Shown here in pieces: positions 1-7,785 of a stretch of 64,000 nucleotides of DNA (within the stretch, counting starts at the first letter, position 1; every line of letters begins with the position of its first letter). The notes under the pieces are model-generated. The model saw only the letters and a list, made by a program, of their open reading frames with translations, made no database searches and was not told the origin of the DNA. The stretch spans positions 12,468,091 to 12,532,090 of the forward strand of contig CM046340.1 of assembly GCA_025403435.1 (NCBI GenBank). Direction: 5' to 3'. The translations under genes were made by a program, and so were the position numbers. This DNA comes from Artocarpus heterophyllus (lineage: Eukaryota; Streptophyta; Magnoliopsida; Rosales; Moraceae).

Positions 1-2365
1 CTCGACAATGACCGACCAGTCGAATGCAGCGGCCTCGGGATGCTTTTCTATCAAATAGTCGCGGAGGTCCACCATCCCGCCGAAGTAGAGATCGGTGTAC
101 TCGGGGGATGTCTTGAACTCCTCGACCGCAGCGGCCAGCTGATCGGGGAGCCCGGCCACGAATCGATGATGCTCGGCCTGTAGAGTTGCTAGCCGCCCCT
201 CTAACCGAGCGGCCTTATCCTCTGTGTCCTTGAGCCGCCTCAACATGTCCTCGGCCTCAGACTTCGCTTTCTCAGCCTCCTCCTTGGCTCGATCTAACTC
301 AACCTTCGTGTCGTTGAGCTCTCTGTCGGAGTCCAATTTCAGCAGGAGGGTCTTCTTGTGCCTTTCTTGCTCCTTGTGGATCTCCCTTACCCCGATGGAG
401 TGCGCCATGTGCACAACGGCGCTCAGCTGTGAAAAGTACAAGGGATAAATTCTCGGTAATACTATAGGAAGTCCCTGCAACCATTAGTTGGCTTGGATAC
501 TTACTGAGGTTGCCGTTCGGAGCGCCAGGGTGCACAAATCTGGGAAGTCCTCGCCCCGGATCTCCATGAAGAAGTCATTCGGGGGAGCCACATCCCCGAT
601 GCGTTCAAGGAGCATGCCGCGGTAGTTCGGGCGCCTTCTTCGTTGGTCCTCGGAAGAACCTCTGGACGCCTCGTCTACTCGACCGGCCCCGGAAGAGGCC
701 CTTACTGGCGGTAGCGGTAGAGCTTGGACTGATGAGGAGGTTTGCCCGACGCGTGTCGGGGGCTTAGGCGCCGGCGTCCGCTTGTGCTTCTTGCTTGCCT
801 CGACGGCCTTGCCCTTGCCCTTCCTCTGTGTAGTCATCTGGGCAAGTCTTCCAGCGCGGGAGCTCGATGTTGTCATTTCTGTACAAAGAAAATCCGAGTT
901 AAACAGAGAAAATAAAAGAGGACAGGGCGACTATAAACAAAGTTCCGAGCTGACCTCCGATCCGGAGTTGGCCCGACGGGTACAAGAGCCTAGTCACGCC
1001 CTCGAGGCCCTCGTCGGCTACGGGTGGCCCCGCATCGAGGGAGCCACTGGACGAGTCCTCGGTACTGGACAATGAAGGCTCCCTCGTCGGCCACCCGGAC
1101 CGGGAAGTACTTGGCCCTGGAAGATCCGCATCACCCGGACGGGCAATAGTAACTTTCCCGGTTTCCTGGGCAGGACGCCTAGCTCGGGGAAGACTGCTAG
1201 ATTCCCCGAACCAACCGTATCTGGACAGGGTGTCCTTTCTCAGAAGAAAGGACTGTTGTCTGGACAACTCGGGCTTTCCAAACAGTTCGTCCACGGCCTC
1301 TATTACATGGCTCGATGCCCAAGGGCGCTTAGTCCAGACGTGCCCCAGCTCAAACGACCCCGGCACTTGTTCATCCTCGGGGACAGCTTCACCGGCTCGG
1401 GCTAAAAAGTTTCCCCCGACGTAAAACCATTCGTACTTCCACAGCTTGTCCGAGTCGGGGTTGCCCAGAATGAAGTCCTTTCTGAAGCCGGTGAAGTAGT
1501 ACCAACCGGACTGCCGAGGAAGCTTCTTCATCTTGAATACTTGCTTGAAAGCCTCCAGCGGCATCTCAGTACTCCGGTGGTACTTCCACAAAATATACAT
1601 CCCGATCAGCGACCTATAGCTGTTCGGGTTTAATTGTGCCGGGCACACATTAAAGTCATTAAGCGCCCGGCAAAGGAAAAGGTGAAGTGGCAGACGCAGC
1701 CCGGCCTTGAAGAACTCGGCGTAAAGCGTGATGAACCCCTCCGGCGCCTCTAAAGGTGAATCCCCCACGCCGGGAACGACGAGATCCACGTCGGCCAGTA
1801 TGCCATATTCGGCGCGAAGGGTCTCTAAGCGCGACTCTGTAACCGCGCTCGTATATCCTGCCGCTGAGGTTTGTCCAGGACGACTTCTCCGATATGCTGT
1901 GACGCCCCGTACGTGGGTGGCCTGGACCTCCTGCTCCATCTCCGGCTGTTCTGCCCCTGCCTCCTCGGTCGCATGCTCCTCATCGGAGGCATCAACCGTA
2001 ATCACACCTGCAACTTGGACGGGGGCCTCGGCATTCCGACCAGAGGTGCTCGGAGCGTCCTCATGGGTTTGAAACTCGGTCCTCTCCCTTGGAAAAACTT
2101 GGGAATGGCCCGCTGTTGCCGCCCCAGTATAAGGGTCTTGCTCCCTGGACGGCCTGATAAGTTTGTGCCCGCCCAGCAAATTTAAAAATTCTTGCTCGGG
2201 CACGGTCTGGGAATCGACCCTTAGGATCTGCTCCAGCCGCCTGGCCCCTTCCGGTCCTTGGGATGCCACCTCGGCGTCAGATTGAGTCGAAGACGAGCTA
2301 CTGCTCTCCCCGCTACTTTCCGACCATGAAACCTCCACGTTTTACGAGTCGAAAAAATCACTCAT
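1..2365 (-). CDS. Transposase_28-type (putative gypsy-type transposon) protein, antisense, spliced, 3'-partial, probably disabled
   Basis: I read three exons on the minus strand: 2365-955, 878-505 and 426 to beyond position 1. They are joined by introns of 76 nt (954-879) and 78 nt (504-427), both GT-AG. The second donor is GTAAGT, and both junctions keep the frame. The first exon has an acidic, Ser-rich start, then a globular region (about 1740-1390) with EFFKAGLRLPLH, NSYRSLIGMY and the GWYYFTGFRKDF type of sequence, as in the Transposase_28 family (PF04195). Exon 2 is basic and Pro/Ser-rich. Exon 3 is a long Lys/Glu-rich coiled coil followed by a conserved-looking tail, open at the window edge. 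The natural ATG seems to be 2365 (MSDFFDS), but codon 8 is TAA; the frame continues afterwards for about 720 residues. No function is established for this family. It lies antisense inside the retrotransposon, with its own TATA box upstream. Confidence 0.72.
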
Positions 2366-2502
2366 TTTTACTCAAAAAATTACCTGCTCGGGTTCTTGGT
2401 AGCTCGGTTGATATAATCCTCGGCTATTACTTGAGCTCGGCAGCTAAAATTTCTCGTTCGTAAATTTCTGAAAATGAAGTGCAAATTACGGAGGGGAGGG
2501 AC

Positions 2503-2513
2503 CCTATTTATAG
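2503..2513 (-). promoter_or_regulatory. TATA box of the antisense gene
   Basis: On the minus strand the sequence reads CTATAAATAGG about 140 nt upstream of the ATG at 2365. This is a near-ideal plant TATA box with a short GC-rich leader after it. It supports the view that the antisense gene is transcribed separately from the retroelement RNA. Confidence 0.55.
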
Positions 2514-2728
2514 CCACTTTAAGCGGGAAGTTCGAGCGCGAAAACCCAAAAGGCGCAATTAATACGCCTGACAGCCACACAGACGGCTGCGACGCGACAC
2601 GCGTCCCCCGCCTGATCCGCGCGTCTTTTCACCTCACCCCGCTCCTAAGTGTCGCTTAGTCTTCTTCCTTTGAGCCGACATCACCCACTAGGCATAGTCC
2701 ACCCGGCCGAATACCGACCAGGTGCACT

Positions 2729-2738
2729 GGGGGGCTAA
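2729..2738 (+). other. Polypurine tract of the Tat-like element
   Basis: GGGGGGCTAA lies directly before the LTR start TGTTGAGGG. A purine run in this position primes plus-strand DNA synthesis in LTR retrotransposons and fixes the element as plus-oriented. The same tract type (GGGGGGCTAC before TGTTGAGGG) occurs in the small LTR element at 40704-43093. Confidence 0.7.
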
Positions 2739-3362
2739 TGTTGAGGGTCAGCTCGGCATTACCACCGAGGATCTTAACTCTGGTGGTCGGCAACTCAGTT
2801 CGACAGACATAGGCTACCACCCGACCCGACGACTTATGCTTCTTCCCGAGGAGCCTTCCACTTATCTAAGGGGACACCCCCAGGAAGGCTGCCACCTCGG
2901 GGATGTACAGTAGCTTGGGCCGGGTCATGCTACTCATCATAATACGTCACTACCCATCCTTGTAGGCCAATACCAAGCAGACGTGCTGCCGTCCGATAGA
3001 GTCCAATCCATTGGACAATGGACGCGACACTTGTCACTTATTGCTTGATACGCTTTGATGTGACACCTAGGTAATGGGCAAAACCTATTTTGCACCCGAT
3101 CTAGCTGGTGGCTTATAAATAGGATGTATTTATGACGTTTTAGAGAGAGAGACCTCTTCTCACTTAATTAGCTGCCGACCTCTGCCGAGCAACACTTGCC
3201 TTGAACATCGGAGAGCCCTTGTCTATTGACTACTCCCATTTCTCCAAACCAATCCTCTCGCAGGTACTCAATCCCGGCCAGGGGCAAGCTTAAGAGGAGG
3301 TCAGAAGGTGTTCAGTCACACGTGAGTGTTGATCCGACGCCGAACAGCGGTAAGCATCAACA
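2739..3362 (+). repeat. 3' LTR of the Tat-like element
   Basis: The 624-bp LTR is bounded by a perfect 6-bp inverted repeat (TGTTGA / TCAACA). It has a TATA box (TATAAATA, 3114-3121) on the plus strand followed by a GA-rich leader, so U3 and R lie in plus orientation. No other copy of this LTR is in the window. Confidence 0.75.
3114..3121 (+). promoter_or_regulatory. LTR TATA box
   Basis: TATAAATA preceded by GGCT and followed about 25 nt downstream by a GAGAGAGAG stretch. It is the likely core promoter of the LTR and points the same way as the polypurine tract, opposite to the antisense gene. Confidence 0.55.
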
Positions 3363-3391
3363 ACCCCCATATAGGGGCGTTACAGAATTTT

Positions 3392-3403
3392 TGGTATCAG
3401 AGC
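3392..3403 (+). other. Primer binding site (initiator tRNA-Met)
   Basis: TGGTATCAGAGC is the standard plant LTR-element site complementary to the 3' end of initiator tRNA-Met. It starts 7 nt after the 5' LTR end (TTACA, 3384). It shows that 3385 onward is the internal region of an LTR element. Confidence 0.9.
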
Positions 3404-4700
3404 CTAGGTTCGGTTAACCTAGGGAGTGTAGCACCACTTTAAAAAAATATATTTTTGAGATGGTTTTGAAGCTGAATTTTCATTGTCATCATCAAAATGA
3501 ACCTTCACATTGATTTCTACAGTCTAGAAGGATGTAACATGGAAAGGCCATAGAATGAAAATACTAATGGTTATATGAGTACAATAATTATATAGAAGGA
3601 AAGTATTAATAGTTATGAGGGAATGATAATTATATGGAATGAGTTTATAAGTAGAATGCTTATGAGAGATTCGTATAATATTAGGATCTATAAGCATATC
3701 TAATTCGTATAAACGATGAGAAATTCGTGTAGATACGAGGATTTAAGAGCCTTTTGTCTCGTGAAAAACAATAAAAAATATAAGGCTTGATTTATTGATT
3801 TTAAAGTTTGGCATAGATATGCCAAATTTTTCGTAATTGATTCAAACCTAAGTAATGATTATGTGTGGATTCGGTGGAGTACATAAGTGTCAATATCTTT
3901 TCTTAAAAGTTTTATTTATTTGAGGAATATGAGATAAGTTGGGAACCTATGGTATTGAATCTTGAGAGAGATATACGTTAAACTTTTGGTCTGTTGAGAC
4001 TGTGTAAAGGCAAGAATGCATGAATCTCAAAGTTGGAATATTTTGTTACGTACATTGTATTTAAGTATATCAGTGAATCTTTATGAATAGATGCAATATA
4101 AAAAAATGACCAATAGGAGTTTCCTTAAGTAAATCATAATACTTAAGGCACTTATAATAATTTTGGATAATTACGATAAAATGTTTAAGTTTTAGATGTT
4201 TAGATGTGAATCTTTTGGTTACCTACGGTTTTGTTATATGAGGAAATTAGATATTGTATAAGTAGAATTGTGGGGATTGTAGATGTTCTTAAGTAGTAAC
4301 ATCAAGTGTCTTTGTTCATTGATATGGTCTACGTTGAAAGACGTAAATCGTATTGATTTCAAGGTTAGTCACATTCTAAACCCTTGGTAGTAATGATGAT
4401 GAATCCATTGATAGATGTTGAGTATTATCAATAACATATGGGTGTATGCATTGTTCAATAAGGTTTTGATTAAAACAAAATTATTTGAGTTGCTGGAAGA
4501 TTATGTTGTTATGAAATGATTTTAAATATCATTCAGGAAGATCCTTGTTGTCGTTAAATTAGATTTGTTGTTCATAGTTAACTTTATCTATAGTGGGCTT
4601 TGAATTGGGTTTAAGATTTATACAAATTGGTTTTCAATTTTATGTTTGTTATTTAACTCGTTCTAAATGTGTTAAGGCCCGAAACAACCTGACCATTTTC
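3404..4700 (+). other. Untranslated internal region of the LOG-carrying element
   Basis: About 1.3 kb of AT-rich sequence without a convincing reading frame. No gag motif (zinc knuckle, UBN2 or similar) is visible in any frame, so gag has been lost or replaced rather than mutated in place. Confidence 0.5.
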
Positions 4701-4710
4701 AACTTAGAAC

Positions 4711-4813
4711 ATTTGGGCCTAGTTCAAATCTTAAATCAGTTTGATTCACACTGTCTCTCCCACGTGGTCTCTATACGTGTCATATACAGTGGTTTAATTA
4801 TTGTTTATATATA
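4711..4813 (+). promoter_or_regulatory. Promoter-like stretch upstream of the orphan gene
   Basis: Within about 100 bp there is a site II-like TGGGCC (4714-4719), a G-box CACGTG (4761-4766) and a TATA-like TTTATATATA (4804-4813). They are followed by a pyrimidine-rich leader of nearly 200 nt that ends at the ATG at 5008. This arrangement is typical of plant nuclear gene promoters rather than retroelement interiors. It suggests that a promoter travelled with the captured gene. No expression can be inferred from sequence alone. Confidence 0.4.
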
Positions 4814-5007
4814 CGTTTACTGTGCAGAAGAGCTTATTTCTCCGAGTTCACTTTTTCTCTATTAATTTGTTATTTTCTCTCTAAATCGCAAATCCTCTTC
4901 TTTTTCATTAAAAATTCTTCTTTTCCTCTAAAAGAAGAAGGAATTCTAGGATTCTGCAATTTACGATCTTAATTTTTCTTTTCTATTTACTCTTCTTTCA
5001 TCTCATC

Positions 5008-5529
5008 ATGGACCCAAAGTACCAACACATGAGAAAGTATTTCCCATCACTCTCCCAAAAGATTCTCAGAAAGAAATATAAGGCTAGAATTACTCAGTTG
5101 TGGATTCTTATGCGTTTTGGCATCCCTTGTGATGTGAGAATGTTGATAGAGGGGAAGATCCGTCCGAGTGATTTCAATCAAGATGTCGGTTTACCAGGAA
5201 CGGGTACCAGTCGTAGTGCAATGAAAAGAAGAGCCCGTGCCATCGTGGTCGCTTGTAACAAATGTGGAAGACAAAATTGTAATGGTAAATGTACTTCACA
5301 TGGTTATATGTCTACGAATAGAGAGGATAAACTAAGGTTTTATAGGGATGGACTTTCAAAGGAGAATTTGGATAGCATCCATCCTCCTCTTCACGGTCAC
5401 CCTAGTGGATATGTTCAAGGAGCTATTTTTAAACTCTGGCCTAAGTGTTATGTAGAAAGACAACGCCTCAAGAATATGGTATTTCTAGATCATGTTTGTC
5501 AAGCCATAAGAAAACTGGATGGGGAATAA
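5008..5529 (+). CDS. Unrecognised 173-aa basic protein with a Cys/His cluster
   Basis: A continuous ORF from ATG (5008) to TAA. I do not recognise the family. The N-terminal third is Lys/Arg/aromatic-rich (FPSLSQKILRKKYKARITQ). A Cys cluster spans residues 83-98 in the pattern C-x2-C-x4-C-x3-C-x2-H (CNKCGRQNC...), which could bind a metal. It does not fit the CCHC zinc knuckle of Gag (C-x2-C-x4-H-x4-C). The C-terminal half has Trp/His/Cys residues and a charged tail. There is no signal peptide or membrane segment. It stands about 650 bp upstream of the LOG-like gene in the same strand inside the LTR element, and has a promoter-like leader. It may be a captured host gene, a fragment of one, or a protein specific to this element. 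The long open frame with no stop in an AT-rich context argues that it is or recently was coding. Confidence 0.55.
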   Translation: MDPKYQHMRKYFPSLSQKILRKKYKARITQLWILMRFGIPCDVRMLIEGKIRPSDFNQDVGLPGTGTSRSAMKRRARAIVVACNKCGRQNCNGKCTSHGYMSTNREDKLRFYRDGLSKENLDSIHPPLHGHPSGYVQGAIFKLWPKCYVERQRLKNMVFLDHVCQAIRKLDGE

Positions 5530-6174
5530 GTCATCGCTCTATAAAGGTTATTTAGTCTTTGCTTATTTGAAGCAGTTTTAGCTGATGTTCAACAGTTTGT
5601 GTTTTTCTTTTACTCAGAATATTTGCTTTTGTGTTTGAAATAATTGTGATTATTAGATTGATACAGTAAGTGTTAATATCTTATTTAATTTATGATTTTC
5701 TTAAATATATATATAAGATAAAATATATTATCTTATCAGACACGTCACATACGGTACAGTAACATGTTTGAATTTTGAAAAACTTATCCAGATATTTCAA
5801 GATTTGTGTCTCAAATTTCAAAAGTTCTACAGTATTTGTCGTTTATATTAAATTTCTAGACTTGGTGTATATTTGTCAAAAAGTCTACAGTTGTGTCAAG
5901 AGGGTCTTCTGTCAAATTGTTCTCAATTGTCAAAAGTTATACAATTAGAGTCTAATCTTTTTCAAAAAGTGAATCAGATTTTCTGTAAACTATCAATCAC
6001 CTTATCTTACTTTCTTATCCGCACAAGATTTTGTTTAAATCTTTGGATTACCTTTTCATTACATACTCGTCTGTCTCTTTAGCCCTTTTTGTGTATTTCT
6101 CATCTTTAAAATCTCATGTAGAGCCCGAAGTCTAAGTGGAGCAGACATTAAGCAACCACTTATATAAACCAAAT
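5530..6174 (+). other. Spacer between the two captured genes
   Basis: AT-rich with scattered TGTCAAAAGT-like motifs and no convincing gene. TATATAAACC at 6161-6170 lies only a few bases before the LOG start codon and is probably too close to act as its TATA box. Confidence 0.4.
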
Positions 6175-6825
6175 ATGTCTACCTCCCAGTCCACGAAGAA
6201 AATAAAGAATGTCTGTGTCTTTTGTGGTTCCAGCCTTGGAAAAGATAAAGCTTATTTAGAAGCTGCAAATCACTTAGGGCAAGTCCTAGCACGCAAGAAG
6301 ATTAACATAATCTATGGGGGTGGTAGTATAAAAATGATGGAAAATATGGCGCTAGCAGCTAGGTCTAGCGACGCTACAGTTGTAAGAATTTGGCCTCATA
6401 TTCCAGTTGAAGGAAACCTTTATAAGGAAGCCATAGGTAAGGGAGAAGGAGTCAGGAGCATCCCTAGAAATTTTAAAGACATAATCTATAATTCTGATGC
6501 TTTTATAGCATTACCTGGTGGTCTAGGTACTCTTGAGGAAATATTCGTAGTCGCTTGTGGGCAATTGTTGGGCTTTTATTCCAAACCTTTGGGACTGCTG
6601 AATGTAAATGGTTTTTATGACGGTCTTTTGAAATTTCTAGATTACGCTGTGGAAGAAAACATCACTACAGAATCGGAGAGACAAATCTTTGTTACTGCTT
6701 CAACAGCTGAGGAATTGATAGATAAAATGCAAATCATACATCCAGAATCCGACACTGCAACATCCAAGCTTGAATGGGAAAGGGAAAGCCGGGAGCGGCC
6801 AATTGATTTGAATCTCCATCTGTAA
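6175..6825 (+). CDS. LOG-family (lysine decarboxylase-like) protein, intronless copy inside an LTR retrotransposon
   Basis: The ATG at 6175 gives 216 aa, the normal LOG length. LOG enzymes release active cytokinin bases by cutting the ribose 5'-monophosphate from cytokinin nucleotides in the cytosol. Family hallmarks visible are VCVFCGSS (residues 13-20), IIYGGGS (45-51), SDAFIALPGG (107-116) running into the signature PGGLGTLEE (114-122), KPLGLLNVNGFYD and the C-terminal STAEELIDKM. Two normally conserved places are altered. GGGSVGLMG reads GGGSIKMME, and the MHxRKxxM segment before SDAFIALPGG reads SIPRNFKDIIY, so the usual Arg-Lys pair is missing. Plant LOG genes normally have several introns and this copy has none, as expected for capture through RNA. 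Whether it makes cytokinin, does something else or is inactive cannot be decided here. Confidence 0.82.
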   Translation: MSTSQSTKKIKNVCVFCGSSLGKDKAYLEAANHLGQVLARKKINIIYGGGSIKMMENMALAARSSDATVVRIWPHIPVEGNLYKEAIGKGEGVRSIPRNFKDIIYNSDAFIALPGGLGTLEEIFVVACGQLLGFYSKPLGLLNVNGFYDGLLKFLDYAVEENITTESERQIFVTASTAEELIDKMQIIHPESDTATSKLEWERESRERPIDLNLHL

Positions 6826-7771
6826 TCTTTTGGTTTTATCTATGGCATGTAGGCATGTGTGTCCGTATTTCGTGTGTTACGAATAACCGTTTACTTTGTA
6901 TTCTGTGTTTTTTGTGGTACGTCGTTGTTAAATCTTTTAGATTCATTGAGCCTAATGTCGGGATGGCTGGATACGGAGTACTTGATGCTCTCGAAACGCA
7001 TCCTTCTTAAGGTCCGATCTTTTGTTTATCGATGTTTTTGTATCCTCTAAGCATGCATGATATGGATAGCTGGTATACGGAGTGCCTTGTACTCTCGAAA
7101 CGTATCCGTATCATGTTTGTAATGTGTAATATTCTGTTAATATTATGTGAAAGTACCAAAGTCAGTTATGGGGATATTCCATATGAAATATGAGTATATT
7201 ATTTGGATTGAATGTTTGTGTCATGAGGATAGCTGTTTAATGAAAAATATGTCGGGTTTGTCTGCAACTCTAAGATTTCGTTTAATATCTCTATGAGTAA
7301 GTTTAATGTATGGTTTTGAATAGAAGTGTTTGTGATATATGTTTTATGATTATGTTTTAGTTTATTAGTTGAGGTATGAAATCAAATATATTTGACTTTT
7401 TCTTACTCAAAAAGGAAAAGGAACCTAAAGATGAAGTATATAAAATTTATCTGACAATCTCCTTAATTGTGATTGAAAATCACAGTCCATGGACAATGAA
7501 GGACTGGAATCATGGTATGGTAAATATGTATGCCTGATCAGATTCTTAGACTATTATACGGTGTTATAAGTTGAAACTTGTCAGAAATACTCTCATTGAG
7601 GGATTTAGAATTTAGAGTAAGATTTATTATGCAAGTAAATAAGTGGAGATACGATAACTTAAATTTGGAAGATAAACAACATTAATGGTTTAGACTCGGA
7701 ATTGGAATCATAATGGAATCAAAATTTTTACTAGTATTATTGAATTGAAATTTCGAGGACGAAATTTCTTT
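6826..7771 (+). other. 3' internal region of the LOG-carrying element
   Basis: About 950 bp with no gene. It holds a short imperfect duplication (GGATACGGAGTACTTG near 6970 and GGTATACGGAGTGCCTTG near 7073, each followed by CTCTCGAAACG). It ends in the chromovirus-like stretch TTTCGAGGACGAAATTTC just before the polypurine tract. Confidence 0.45.
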
Positions 7772-7779
7772 AAGGGGGG
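7772..7779 (+). other. Polypurine tract of the LOG-carrying element
   Basis: AAGGGGGG followed by TAGAGC and the LTR start TGTGACACCC. Together with the primer binding site at 3392 it brackets the internal region and sets the plus orientation. Confidence 0.75.
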
Positions 7780-7785
7780 TAGAGC

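Larger units (their letters stand above)
1..3362 (+). mobile_element. 3' end of a Tat-like Ty3/gypsy LTR retrotransposon (truncated by the window edge)
   Basis: The stretch has the order expected for the 3' part of a plus-strand LTR element: an antisense gene, a polypurine tract (GGGGGGCTAA, 2729-2738) and a 624-bp LTR bounded by TGTTGA and TCAACA. Antisense or extra ORFs between pol and the 3' LTR are known from the Tat lineage of plant Ty3/gypsy elements, which is the basis for the lineage call. The gag-pol part and the 5' LTR would lie left of the window. The LTR ends exactly where the last bases of another element's 5' LTR begin, so this element is nested in that one. The expected 5-bp target duplication is ACCCC at 3363-3367, whose partner is off-window. 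The DNA is much richer in GC than its AT-rich neighbours. Confidence 0.75.

Noticed and set aside
6136..6174. Longer LOG frame starting upstream of 6175
   Set aside because: The upstream start would be GTG. The ATG at 6175 gives the normal family N-terminus (short hydrophilic leader before VCVFCGSS).
3363..7785. Idea that the LOG-like gene is a normal host gene that merely lies between two unrelated LTRs
   Set aside because: Primer binding site, polypurine tract and identical LTR terminal sequence on both sides place it inside one element, and it lacks introns. It remains formally possible until the 5' LTR is seen.
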